A stretch of DNA of 64,000 bases, from NCBI RefSeq assembly GCF_026342355.1, contig NZ_JAPEMV010000001.1:744001-808000 (forward strand). The letters run 5' to 3'. Positions 41,948 to 50,541 of the stretch are shown here, one piece after another. The notes under the pieces were generated by a model. The model ran no database searches and was not told the origin of the DNA. It saw only the letters and a program-made list of their open reading frames with translations. The translations under genes were made by a program, and so were the position numbers. Each line of letters opens with the position of its first letter. The stretch's first letter is position 1. The DNA comes from Streptomyces sp. NBC_00249. GTDB taxonomy: Bacteria; Actinomycetota; Actinomycetes; Streptomycetales; Streptomycetaceae.

Positions 41948-43552
41948 TCAGGCGCTCTCCAGGTACTGGCCCGCGTCGGTGGGCTGCTGCTGGTCCGGGA
42001 AGCCGTACGGGTCCACGGGCGCCGAGGGGTCCAGGGGCGCGTCGTCGGGGGTGAGCGGCGAGCCGGGGTCGGCGGGGTCCAGCGGGGGCAGGTCGGAGAG
42101 CGTGTCCGGCGAAGTGCCCGGCGGGAGGTCCGTCGGGGCCTCGGAGGGACGGTCGGAGCGGGGCCGGCGGGGCGGGTTCTGCGGGGCGGAGGGTGTGCCC
42201 GGGGCGGTCTCGGTGGCACCGCCGCCGTCCTGCGGGCACGGGGCGTCCGTGCCGGGGGCCGGGGCGGCGGGCGCGGGTGCGGGGACGCCGGAGGGCAGGT
42301 CGTACGGAACTCCCGCCGGGCCGCCGGCGGGCGCCGGGACACCCGACGGCGCGTCGCCGGACGGGTCCGCCGGCAGGCCGGTCGGCAGGTCCGCGGGCAG
42401 GTCCGTGGGCACGTCCGTCGGCACGCCCATGGGCAGGTCCATGGGCACGTCCATGGTCAGGTCCGTCGGCGCCTCGGGCGCGGGTCCCGCCGGGCCGTCG
42501 AGCGGCAGGTCCGGGATCAGGTCCGACGCCGGGCCGGCGAGGGGGTCCGGGGCCGCCTCGGGCGGTACGCCGTTCGGCAGGTCCGAGGGAACCTCGGGCG
42601 GCAGGTCCGCCGGGGGTCCGGCGGGCGGCGCCGGGGAGGCCGGCGGGGTGGTGCGGGCCAGGCTGTTGGGGTCCGTGGTGACGCAGGGGTCGGACGGGGC
42701 CTCCGGGGTCACGGGGCCGTCCGGGATGCCGTCGGCGGGGTCGAAGCGGGGCGCCACCCTGGGGGGCCGGTCCTGCGCGCCGTCGTCGCCGGCCCTGCGC
42801 TCGATCCAGGTGTTGTCCGCGATGTTGACGATGAGGAGGTTGCTCAGGGCCCGGGCGGTCGGCTCGATGACGATGACCTGGTTGGGCTGGTAGCCGTTCC
42901 ACTGGTCGCCCTTGAGGACCGCTTTGCCCTTGGCGGCGCGCGGCGAGCCCAGCGGATTGCCGCAGGCGCAGCGGACCCTGGGCATGCCGTGGGCGTCGAC
43001 GAGGACGGCCGAGCCCGCCTGGAGGACGGCCTGGTGGGCGTCGGCCCGGCCGTCGCGGAAGCCGTGGTCGGTGACGCGGGTGTCGGCGCGCAGGACCACC
43101 GGGGTGAGCCCGCGCAGGAACTCGGGGACCTTCTCCGGGGCGACGCCCGAGGCCTCGGCGAAGGCGCGGGACTTGGCGTCGTCGGTGGTGAGGAAGTTGA
43201 CCTGCCGTTCCACGTCGCAGCTGCCGAGCCGGCTGGTGCCCCCGTACAGGCCGGGGGTGGCGGCCGCGACGGTGCGGATGCCGCGGCCGCTGCGGTTGGG
43301 CAGCGGCGGCTGTACGGGGGCCGATTCGGCGGTGGCGGTGGAGGCGGTGAAGGGGGCGGGGCCGGGGGCTCCGACGGGCTGGAGGTGGAGCTCCTGGCTC
43401 TCGGCGGCGGCGCCCTTGGTCTGTTCGGGGCCGGAGCCGGTGCACCCGGAGGCGAGGAGGCCGACCACGGCGAAGAGGGCCGCGCAGGTCGGCACGTGAC
43501 GGCGCGACGTCTGACGGGGTGTCTGTGCGGGCACGTCGTTCACGTCGTTCAC
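41948..43552 (-). CDS. DUF6777 lipoprotein with repetitive Pro/Asp-rich C-terminus
   Basis: 534 residues. A lipoprotein signal ends at Cys in VVGLLASGCTGSG. The DUF6777 domain (about 80-230) has TPGLYGGTSRLGSCDVERQV, VRCACGNPLGSPR and VIVIEPT. From about 260 the protein is low-complexity, with repeats such as DLPMGVPTDVPTDLPADLP. Function unknown; it is probably an envelope-facing protein. The GTG has GGGAG six bases upstream. The spelling of the first codons repeats (GTGAACGAC twice). Confidence 0.82.
   Translation of the reverse strand: MNDVNDVPAQTPRQTSRRHVPTCAALFAVVGLLASGCTGSGPEQTKGAAAESQELHLQPVGAPGPAPFTASTATAESAPVQPPLPNRSGRGIRTVAAATPGLYGGTSRLGSCDVERQVNFLTTDDAKSRAFAEASGVAPEKVPEFLRGLTPVVLRADTRVTDHGFRDGRADAHQAVLQAGSAVLVDAHGMPRVRCACGNPLGSPRAAKGKAVLKGDQWNGYQPNQVIVIEPTARALSNLLIVNIADNTWIERRAGDDGAQDRPPRVAPRFDPADGIPDGPVTPEAPSDPCVTTDPNSLARTTPPASPAPPAGPPADLPPEVPSDLPNGVPPEAAPDPLAGPASDLIPDLPLDGPAGPAPEAPTDLTMDVPMDLPMGVPTDVPTDLPADLPTGLPADPSGDAPSGVPAPAGGPAGVPYDLPSGVPAPAPAAPAPGTDAPCPQDGGGATETAPGTPSAPQNPPRRPRSDRPSEAPTDLPPGTSPDTLSDLPPLDPADPGSPLTPDDAPLDPSAPVDPYGFPDQQQPTDAGQYLESA
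42360..42480. repeat. 12-bp-period tandem repeat inside the DUF6777 gene
   Basis: Units like GGCAGGTCCGTG and GGCACGTCCATG recur about ten times, encoding alternating DLP and DVP blocks. Length variation by slippage is likely between strains. Confidence 0.6.
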
Positions 43553-43648
43553 ACTGCTCTCCCTTTTCGCCCCGGTTGCTCCCCTCTTGTCTGACGCATG
43601 TCCCACGGCACCGCAAGTGGAGCGGCGCGGAGGGGGCGGACTCGCGTA

Positions 43649-43702
43649 TTGAACATGTTCAAGGAACCCCGTAGGGTCGGGCCACGACTTGAACACGTTC
43701 AA
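43649..43702 (+). promoter_or_regulatory. Promoter flanked by two TTGAAC-GTTCAA operators
   Basis: TTGAACATGTTCAA (43649-43662) is a perfect palindrome whose left half is a -35 (TTGAAC), 17 bases from the -10 TAGGGT (43672-43677). A second copy, TTGAACACGTTCAA (43689-43702), lies 40 bases further on and runs into the AAAGGAG ribosome binding site. A dimeric repressor, probably TetR-type, bound at both sites would cover the promoter and start. No such regulator is encoded nearby. Confidence 0.75.
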
Positions 43703-43714
43703 AGGAGTGGGACC

Positions 43715-44602
43715 GTGACGGTGCTCGTGAACCTGATCGTCACCCTGGGGATGCTCTACGTCGTCCCCGTGGGCCTGCGCCTCGTCGACCCGGCCGGGCT
43801 GCGCCGCACCGCCCGGCTGTGGCCCCTGGCCGCGCTCCCCGGGGCGCTCTGCCTGTGGCTCCCGCGCGGAACCACCGCCACCGCGCTCGCCGCACTCTAC
43901 GCCCTGGCCACGCTGGCCCTGGCGGCCCGGGCCGCGGCCCGGCTGCGCGGAGCCCCCCGGACCTCGCCGGGGAGCCTCCCCCGGCTCGCGCCGCCCGAGG
44001 TGGCGGTTCTCACCGCGCTCGCGGCGCCCTCGGTCGCCGGGACCGCCCTGGTCGCCGAGCGGGCCGGATACCGGCTCTTCGGCTTCGAGCTGGACATCCT
44101 GGCCCTGACCGTCCCGCACTTCCACTTCGCCGGGTTCACGGCCGCCCTGGTCGCCGGCCTGGTGTGCCGCGCGGCGCCGGGGCGGCCCGGCGCGCGCTGG
44201 GCGGCGTACAGCGTCCCGGCGGGAACCCTGCTCGTCCTGCTGGGCTACTTCGTGGACGACTGGGCCGAACTGCTGGGCGCGGTGGTGCTGACCGCCGGGA
44301 TGTGGGCGGTGGCGCTGACCACCTGGCGGGACCTGCGGCCCGCCGCCCGCGACCGGACCACCGGGGCGCTGCTCGCGACCTCGGCCGCGGTCCTGGTGGC
44401 CACCATGCTGCTCGCCCTGTGGTGGGCGGCCGGCGAGGCCACCGGGATCGTCCACCCCACCCTGACCTGGATGGCCGCGACCCACGGCCTGGGCAACGCG
44501 CTCGGCTTCGCCCTGTGCTCGCTGCTGGCCTGGCGCCGCCTGACCGGGGAGCCCGGCCGGCCCGCCCCGGCCCCAGCCGCCGCCCGCCCCGTACTCCGCT
44601 GA
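43715..44602 (+). CDS. YndJ-family membrane protein
   Basis: 295 residues, about eight membrane segments, resembling the YndJ family: LTVPHFHFAGFTAALVAGLV and TWMAATHGLGNALGFALCSL are the recognisable His-containing blocks. The function is unknown. GTG has GGAG seven bases upstream. First of three genes in an operon with DUF1990 and lipase-maturation-factor genes, a set often kept together in Streptomyces. Confidence 0.8.
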   Translation: MTVLVNLIVTLGMLYVVPVGLRLVDPAGLRRTARLWPLAALPGALCLWLPRGTTATALAALYALATLALAARAAARLRGAPRTSPGSLPRLAPPEVAVLTALAAPSVAGTALVAERAGYRLFGFELDILALTVPHFHFAGFTAALVAGLVCRAAPGRPGARWAAYSVPAGTLLVLLGYFVDDWAELLGAVVLTAGMWAVALTTWRDLRPAARDRTTGALLATSAAVLVATMLLALWWAAGEATGIVHPTLTWMAATHGLGNALGFALCSLLAWRRLTGEPGRPAPAPAAARPVLR

Positions 44603-44655
44603 ACCACCGACTCCCCTCCGCCTCCCCCTTTCCGGCCCCCGAACGGAGACCCGCC

Positions 44656-45186
44656 ATGACCCGCCTCATCAGCACCGGCCGGCCGAGCCTCAGCTACGCC
44701 GAGCGCGGCGCGACCCGGCAGCGCCCGCTGCCCGCCGGGTACCACCACCTGCACCACCGGACCCGGATCGGCCACGGCCGGGAGGCCTTCGAGGCGGCCG
44801 GGGCGGCGGTGTCCTCCTTCCGGATGCACCGGGCGACCGGGGCGACCGTGCGCGCGGACGGGGATGCCCTGCCCGGGGCGCGGGTGGAGATCGGGCTCGG
44901 GATCGGCCGGCTGCGGATCTGCGTACCGTGCGAGGTGATCTGGACCCCGGACGGGCCGGACCGGGCCGGGTTCGCCTACGGCACGCTGAGCGGGCACCCC
45001 GAGAGCGGGGAGGAGTCCTTCCTGGTGGAACTCGCCGAGGACGGCACGGTGTGGTTCGAGGTCACCGCCTTCAGCCGCCCCGCCGCCTGGTACACGCGCC
45101 TCGCGGGGCCGCTCGTCCCCGTCCTCCAGCGCGGCTACGCCCGGCTGCTGGGCCGGCGCCTGCGCGCGCTGGCCGCCGCCGCCTGA
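44656..45186 (+). CDS. DUF1990 family protein
   Basis: 176 residues of DUF1990, a domain of unknown role related in fold to lipid-binding START-like proteins: GYHHLHHRTRIGHGREAFEA, VEIGLGIGRLRICVPCEVIW, FAYGTLSGHPESGEESFLVE and VTAFSRPAAW. GGAG precedes the ATG. It is 53 bases after the YndJ gene and 11 bases before the next gene. Confidence 0.88.
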   Translation: MTRLISTGRPSLSYAERGATRQRPLPAGYHHLHHRTRIGHGREAFEAAGAAVSSFRMHRATGATVRADGDALPGARVEIGLGIGRLRICVPCEVIWTPDGPDRAGFAYGTLSGHPESGEESFLVELAEDGTVWFEVTAFSRPAAWYTRLAGPLVPVLQRGYARLLGRRLRALAAAA

Positions 45187-45197
45187 TACTGGAGGGG

Positions 45198-46637
45198 ATG
45201 GACTGGTTCACGGCGCCCGGATACTGGCTGGGCCGGCTGGTCTTCCAGCGGGCCCTGGCCGGCGTGTACGTCTTCGCCTTCGTCGGGGCCGCCCTGCAGT
45301 TCCGGGCCCTGATCGGGGCCCACGGCATGCTGCCCGTCCCGCGCTACGTGCGGTACGTGCCCTTCCGCCGCGCCCCGAGCCTGTTCCAACTGCGCTACTC
45401 CGACCGGCTCTTCGCCGGCTGCGCCTGGGCCGGGGCGGCCCTCGCGGCGGCCCTCGCCGCCGGGGCCGGGGACGCGGTGCCGCTGGGCGCGGCGATGGGC
45501 ATGTGGGCGGTGCTGTGGCTGCTGTACCTCTCCATCGTCAACGTGGGCCAGACCTGGTACTCCTTCGGCTGGGAGTCGCTGCTGCTGGAGGTCGGTTTCC
45601 TGGCCGTGTTCCTCGGCAACGCCCGCGTGGGGCCGCCCGTGCTGGTGCTGTGGCTGCTGCGGTGGGTGCTGTTCCGGGTGGAGTTCGGCGCCGGGCTGAT
45701 CAAGATGCGCGGCGACGCGTGCTGGCGCAAGCTGACGTGCCTGTACTTCCACCACGAGACGCAGCCGATGCCGGGGCCGCTGAGCTGGTTCTTCCACCAC
45801 CTGCCCCGACCCCTGCACCGGGTGGAGTGCGCCGCGAACCACGTGACCCAACTGCTGGTGCCCGTTCTGCTGTTCACCCCGCAGCCGGTGGCCTCGTACG
45901 CCGCCGGGATCATGGTGGCCACCCAGCTGTGGCTGGTGCTCTCGGGGAACTTCGCCTGGCTGAACTGGCTGACGATCACGCTCGCCCTGTCCGCCGTCGA
46001 CTTCACCGGGATCGCGGGGCCGCCGCCCGCCGCCGCCTCGCGCGGAGCGCCGGTCTGGTACGTGGCGGCGGTGTGCGCCGTGACGGCGCTCGTGCTGGTG
46101 CTCAGCCGGCATCCGGTGACCAACATGGTGTCCCGGCGCCAGGTGATGAACCGGTCCTTCGACTCGCTGCACCTGGTGAACACCTACGGGGCCTTCGGCA
46201 CGGTCGGCCGGATCCGCGACGAGGTGGTGGTCGAGGGCACCGCCGACCGGCGGCCCCGGGAGGACGGCGACTGGAAGGAGTACGGCTTCAAGGGGAAGCC
46301 GGGGGAACTCCGGCGGATCCCGCGCCAGTTCGCCCCGTACCACCTGCGCCTGGACTGGCTGATGTGGTTCGCGGCGCTCTCCCCCGGCTACGCCCGGGAC
46401 TGGTTCGGGCCGTTCGTGGAGCGGCTGCTGTCGGGCGACCGGGACACGCTGCGGCTGCTGCGCCACAACCCCTTCCCGGACGCCCCGCCGCAGTTCGTAC
46501 GGGCCCGGCTGTACCGCTACCGGTTCACCACCTGGCGGGAGCTCCGCGCGACGGGCGCCTGGTGGCACCGGAGGCTGCTGCGCGAGTACATGCCGCCGAC
46601 CCACCTCGCGCAGGCCCGCCGTTCAGAGCCCGAGTAG
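45198..46637 (+). CDS. Lipase maturation factor family membrane protein
   Basis: 479 residues, with multiple membrane helices across the first 320 and a soluble C-terminal part. Family blocks: YSFGWESLLLEVGFLAVFLG, VEFGAGLIKMRGDACWRKLT, LYFHHETQPMPGPLSWFFHH, VNTYGAFGTVGRIRDEVVVE and QFAPYHLRLDWLMWFAALSP. The vertebrate LMF1 relative folds lipases; the bacterial role is not known. GGAGGGG abuts the ATG. Its stop overlaps the convergent epimerase by 15 bases. Confidence 0.9.
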   Translation: MDWFTAPGYWLGRLVFQRALAGVYVFAFVGAALQFRALIGAHGMLPVPRYVRYVPFRRAPSLFQLRYSDRLFAGCAWAGAALAAALAAGAGDAVPLGAAMGMWAVLWLLYLSIVNVGQTWYSFGWESLLLEVGFLAVFLGNARVGPPVLVLWLLRWVLFRVEFGAGLIKMRGDACWRKLTCLYFHHETQPMPGPLSWFFHHLPRPLHRVECAANHVTQLLVPVLLFTPQPVASYAAGIMVATQLWLVLSGNFAWLNWLTITLALSAVDFTGIAGPPPAAASRGAPVWYVAAVCAVTALVLVLSRHPVTNMVSRRQVMNRSFDSLHLVNTYGAFGTVGRIRDEVVVEGTADRRPREDGDWKEYGFKGKPGELRRIPRQFAPYHLRLDWLMWFAALSPGYARDWFGPFVERLLSGDRDTLRLLRHNPFPDAPPQFVRARLYRYRFTTWRELRATGAWWHRRLLREYMPPTHLAQARRSEPE

Positions 46638-47606
46638 CGCCGCCTCCCGCTCCGCGGAGATGCCCTTCTCCGGCCGGTCGGGCCGGTGGGGGGCCACGCC
46701 GCCGAGTGACTGGAGCCAGGTCCAGGTGTCGGCGACGGTCTCCTGCACGGGCCGGCACCTCAGGCCTGCCTCCAGGGCCTTCGTGACGTCGGCGCCGAAC
46801 ATGTAGTCGGTCATCTCGCCCTCCGGGATCCAGACGGGAAGCTCGGTCCAGGGCTCGATCCCGGCCTCCTCGATGGCCGCCGCGGGAATCCAGCGGGGCT
46901 CGGCCACGGCTCCGGTCGCCGCGACGCAGGCCTCCAGGAAGCTGCCCATCGTGGCGTGGCCGGCCGGGGACGCCAGGTTGTACGCGCCGCCGCGCCCGGC
47001 CTCGGCGGCGTCCAGGGTCCAGTGCGCGAGGTCGCGCACGTCGATGTACTGGAGCGGCAGGTCGCTGGAGCCGGGCGCCACGAAGGGGCCGCCGCGGGCG
47101 GTCCGGTTCAGCCACCAGGGCAGCCGGCCGACGTTCTCGTACGGGCCGAGGATCAGTCCGGCGCGCACCAGCAGGGCCCGGTCGCCGAAGGCGTCCAGCG
47201 CCGCGAGCTCGCCGCCCCGCTTGTCCTCGGCGTAGGCGGTGGAATCGGCGTCGGGCGAGCCGTCCACCAGCGGGCCGTCCTCGGCGAGGCCGGCGGGCGC
47301 GGGGTAGGTGTACACCGATCGGCTGGAGATGTACACGTACCCGCCGGCCCGTCCGGCCAGCAGGCGGGCGCTGTCGCGCACGGCGGTCGGGGCGCCGCCC
47401 CAGGTGTCGACGACCAGGTCCCACTCCCCCTCGGCGAGGGCGGCCAGGCCGCCGGGGGCGGTGCGGTCCCCGTGGAGGGCGGAGGTCCCGGGCGGGGGCG
47501 CGTGGTGCCCCCGGTGGAAGACGGTCACCTCCCAGCCCCGCTCCAGGGCGTCTTCGGTGATCGCGCGTCCGACGAATTCGGTCCCACCCAGCATCAGCAG
47601 TCTCAT
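46623..47606 (-). CDS. NAD-dependent epimerase/dehydratase family protein
   Basis: 327 residues of the extended SDR fold: MRLLMLGGTEFVGRAITEDA (GGTxxxG NAD motif), DLVVDTWG and VYISSRSVYTYPAPAG; the usual YxxxK is seen as STAYAEDKRGGE. The tail (ETVADTWTWLQSLGG) resembles isoflavone-reductase-like/RNA-binding-type members. Substrate unknown. Confidence 0.88.
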   Translation of the reverse strand: MRLLMLGGTEFVGRAITEDALERGWEVTVFHRGHHAPPPGTSALHGDRTAPGGLAALAEGEWDLVVDTWGGAPTAVRDSARLLAGRAGGYVYISSRSVYTYPAPAGLAEDGPLVDGSPDADSTAYAEDKRGGELAALDAFGDRALLVRAGLILGPYENVGRLPWWLNRTARGGPFVAPGSSDLPLQYIDVRDLAHWTLDAAEAGRGGAYNLASPAGHATMGSFLEACVAATGAVAEPRWIPAAAIEEAGIEPWTELPVWIPEGEMTDYMFGADVTKALEAGLRCRPVQETVADTWTWLQSLGGVAPHRPDRPEKGISAEREAALLGL

Positions 47607-47750
47607 GCTTCGACCCTGCCCGGCGCAGGCGGGAGGGGGAAGCGGTGATCGCCCACAGCGATGACGCTCAGGGCGTACGCCGGACGGGAACCGGGAGCCG
47701 CGAGCCGGAGGGGAGAGGAAGGGGAACGGCACCGCACCGTACGCACACCA

Positions 47751-47779
47751 CGCCCCCGTCGCCGTTCGGCGCGGGGGCG
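47751..47779. terminator. Hairpin downstream of the 56-residue peptide gene
   Basis: CGCCCCCG (47751-47758) pairs with CGGGGGCG (47772-47779), about 35-60 bases beyond the peptide gene's stop on the minus strand. This supports an independent short transcript. Confidence 0.5.
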
Positions 47780-47812
47780 CAGGCCGGGCCCGGAGGGGTG
47801 GGCCCGTGGGTG

Positions 47813-47983
47813 TCAGTCGATGCCGGGCAGGATGTGGGGCTCCGCGAGGTCGTCCTCGTAGCCGGCCAGCCGGATCGGCGCGGAACGGGCCCACACCTCA
47901 AGGCTGCCGAGCTCGTCGGACCGCGTGTTCGCCCTCGGACCCTTTCGCTCCATGGTCTGTTCGGGCTTCGTCATTTCAGTCAC
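47813..47983 (-). CDS. Small 56-residue peptide gene, function unknown
   Basis: GTG start with AAGGGAG six bases upstream; an in-frame ATG at 47974 is an alternative. The peptide starts MTEMTKPEQTMERKG, is Arg/Lys-rich to about residue 21, and then has SDELGSLEVWARSAPIRLAG and YEDDLAEPHILPGID. The acidic, well-ordered C-terminal half with one Trp and one Tyr looks conserved rather than random. The leader-core contrast recalls modified-peptide precursors, but no modifying enzyme is adjacent. It may equally be a small regulatory protein. Own ribosome binding site and terminator support a real gene. Confidence 0.6.
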   Translation of the reverse strand: MTEMTKPEQTMERKGPRANTRSDELGSLEVWARSAPIRLAGYEDDLAEPHILPGID

Positions 47984-48281
47984 CGCGCACTCCCTTGTGT
48001 CGCGTAACCCGGCGGGCTCGTCCGCGCGCCGGATAGGGAAATAGAAGGTTTTCCGGACGCGGTGGCGCCATGGTGGAGCGGGGCCCGGGTGGGGCCTCCT
48101 TGGGCATCAGGGTACACATATGAGCGGGACCCCGCTCGATGGAACGGTAAAATCCACGCTGGACCGCTTGTTTTCGCCGCGAGTTCAGGAAGTCGTACGC
48201 CGGTGTGTCCAACCGGACTGTCTGCTCGGGACGACTGCTCGCGGCGGCGGCGCGTGAGCGCGGACGACGGAGGGAGTGGCG

Positions 48282-48686
48282 GTGGCGAGGCCAGGAGTGC
48301 CCACGGTCGGCAGTGTCGACGAGCTGATGGAGCTGCTGCACGCGCACGAAGGGGCCGGGCTCCAGACGGCGGCGCTGCTGCGCCGCTCGCACCCGTTCGA
48401 CAAGGAACTGCAGGTGGCCGGGCTGATTCACGGCCTGGACGGACTGCCCGCCGACGGCGATCGCGCCGCCGAGGCGGTCCGGCCGCTGCTGGGCGACCGG
48501 GTCGCGCGGCTGCTCCGCCCGGACGGGCCGGACGGCGACCCGCACGCGGAGGCCCTGCACCGCGCCGCCGAAGCGGGCGGGGTCACGGGCCTGGACGCCG
48601 GGATCGTGGAGGACTGGCGTCCGGTACTGGAACTGGTCGCGGCCGGAGCCTACGACCCGCACCCCGGGATCCGGCCGAACGGGTGA
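48282..48686 (+). CDS. HD-domain-like protein of the PhnZ/inositol-oxygenase type, metal motif altered
   Basis: 134 residues. VDELMELLHAHEGAGLQTAA and HPFDKELQVAGLIHGLDGLP match the PhnZ/MIOX branch of the HD superfamily, which normally has LLHDIG or LIHDLG. Here the HD pair is His50-Gly51, so a metal ligand seems to be missing. It may be catalytically dead or bind metal differently. GTG at 48282 has GGAGG about seven bases upstream; the GTG at 48276 is too close to that site. Confidence 0.65.
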   Translation: MARPGVPTVGSVDELMELLHAHEGAGLQTAALLRRSHPFDKELQVAGLIHGLDGLPADGDRAAEAVRPLLGDRVARLLRPDGPDGDPHAEALHRAAEAGGVTGLDAGIVEDWRPVLELVAAGAYDPHPGIRPNG

Positions 48687-48738
48687 CCGGCCCCGGGGGC
48701 TGACATCCACGGAGGGAAGACCTCCGCGGAGGGGGTCC

Positions 48739-50226
48739 CTACCAGTTGGCGGGGGCGTAGTCCTTCAGGAAGACGCCGAACAGGTCCTCGCCGGCCTCGC
48801 CGCGCACGATCGGGTCGTAGACGCGGGCGGCGCCGTCGACCAGGTCGAGGGGGGCGTGGAAGCCCTCCTCGGCGAGGCGCAGCTTGTCGAAGTGCGGGCG
48901 CTCGTCGGTGATCCAGCCGGTGTCGATCGAGGTCATCAGGATGCGGTCGGTCTGGAACATCTCCTGGCCGCTGGTCCGCGTCACCATGTTCATCGCCGCC
49001 TTGGCGGCATTGGTGTTCGGGTGCCCCGCGCCCTTGTAGCCGCGGCTGAAGACGCCTTCCATCGCCGAGACGTTGACGACGTACGCACGCCCGCTGGCCG
49101 CCCGCCGGGCGGCCTCGGCCATGGCCGGCCGGAGCTTGCTGATCAGGATGAACGGCGACGTGTAGTTGCACAGCTGGGTTTCGAGCAGCTCCACCGGGGA
49201 GATCTGGTCGATGGTCTGCACCCAGGTGTTGCTCTCGACGACGTCCGGGAGCAGGCCGCCGGCGTCGATGGCGGTGCCGTCGAGGTGCCGTTCGAGGCTG
49301 GCGTTGCCCGCGACCAGGGCGAGGTCGGCGACCTTCTGCGCCTCGAGCCCGCTCACGCCGACGGGAAGCGCCGCCAGGCCGTCGACCGCACCGGAGTTGA
49401 AGGCGCCGATGACGTGGTGGGCGGGGAGCTCGCCGGCGGGGAGCGGGGCGCTCTCCCCCTCGACCAGCGCCGCGTACGCGCTGGGCAGGCGGCGCACCGT
49501 CTGCGTCGCGTTGTTGACGAGGATGTCCAGCGGACCGGCCTCGGCCACCTGGTCGGCGAGCGCCACGGCCTGGCCCGGGTCCCGCAGGTCGAGGCCGACG
49601 ACCTCCAGGCGGTGCATCCAGTCCGCCGAGTCCTCCATCGCCTTGAAGCGGCGGATGGCGTCCTTGGGGAAGCGGGTGGTGACCGTGGTGTGGGCACCGT
49701 CGCGCAGCAGCCGCAGCGCGATGTACATACCGATCTTGGCCCGGCCGCCGGTGAGCAGCGCGCGCTTGCCGGTGAGGTCGGCGCGGGCCTCGCGCTTGGC
49801 CCGGTTCTGGGCGGCGCACTCCTGGCAGAGCTGGTGGTAGAAGTAGTCGACCTCGACGTACCGCGTCTTGCAGATGTAGCAGGAGCGCGGGCGCTGCAGT
49901 ATTCCGGCGATCCGGCCGGCCTCGGTGACCGAGGAGGGCAGGATGCCCTCGGTCTCGTCGTCGATGCGCTCGGCGGAGCCGGTCGCGGTCGCCTCGGTGA
50001 CGGCCTTGTCGTTGGCGGTCTTGGCGGCGCGGCGCTCCTGGCGGCGGCGCTGCTTGACCGTGCGGTAGAGGCCGGCGGTGGCACGGCGTACGGTGATGGC
50101 GTCCGGGTGGTCGACGTCGAGCTTGTCGAGCTCGTCGATCACGCTGAGACAGAGGGCGAGGCGCTCGGGGTCGATGCCGGGCCCGTAGGCGTACCCGTTT
50201 TCCTGGCTGTCTTCGGTCACCGTCAT
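48739..50226 (-). CDS. SDR-family oxidoreductase with N-terminal zinc-ribbon extension
   Basis: 495 residues, far longer than a classical SDR (about 250). The N-terminal 170 residues are charged and helical and carry CYICKTRYVEVDYFYHQLCQ-ECA, a likely four-Cys zinc ribbon. The Rossmann part follows: KRALLTGGRAKIGMYIALRL, PLDILVNNATQTVRRLP, YVVNVSAMEGVFSRGYKGAG and the AKAAMNMVTRTSG active-site region, where the catalytic Tyr is shifted (RGYKGAGHPNTNAAK). Substrate unknown. ATG at 50226 starts MTVTEDSQEN. Confidence 0.85.
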   Translation of the reverse strand: MTVTEDSQENGYAYGPGIDPERLALCLSVIDELDKLDVDHPDAITVRRATAGLYRTVKQRRRQERRAAKTANDKAVTEATATGSAERIDDETEGILPSSVTEAGRIAGILQRPRSCYICKTRYVEVDYFYHQLCQECAAQNRAKREARADLTGKRALLTGGRAKIGMYIALRLLRDGAHTTVTTRFPKDAIRRFKAMEDSADWMHRLEVVGLDLRDPGQAVALADQVAEAGPLDILVNNATQTVRRLPSAYAALVEGESAPLPAGELPAHHVIGAFNSGAVDGLAALPVGVSGLEAQKVADLALVAGNASLERHLDGTAIDAGGLLPDVVESNTWVQTIDQISPVELLETQLCNYTSPFILISKLRPAMAEAARRAASGRAYVVNVSAMEGVFSRGYKGAGHPNTNAAKAAMNMVTRTSGQEMFQTDRILMTSIDTGWITDERPHFDKLRLAEEGFHAPLDLVDGAARVYDPIVRGEAGEDLFGVFLKDYAPANW

Positions 50227-50541
50227 GGCCGCTGCCGTTCCTCGTTCAATGGTCCGCGTCCGCCTGCTGCGGAACTCCCCAAAACGGCCACTGTACGGAG
50301 CCGACACGCCCGGGACCAAACCCGTTCCCGTGCGCCTCACCCACCGCGAGCGAGGTGTCACGGTCTGGATGGGTTCGTGACGCTCCGTACGCTCCGTGAC
50401 ACGGCCACGGGGGGCCGGTGAGGCGGTGGGCGGGGCGGCGAACGGGGTGGCCGGAATTCGACTGTCGGCCGAAAAGCGTGTGCTCCCGCTGGTGTATGCC
50501 ACGAGGACTACTCGGGGACCGATCAAGGAGACTCCGGACGG
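50227..50541. other. 315-bp divergent intergenic region
   Basis: No gene is seen between the SDR and transporter genes. Arms GTGTCACGG (50355-50363) and CCGTGACAC (50394-50402) form a perfect 9-bp inverted repeat with a 30-base spacer. Inside it CGTGACGCTCCGT is partly repeated. It may hold operators for either gene. Confidence 0.4.
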
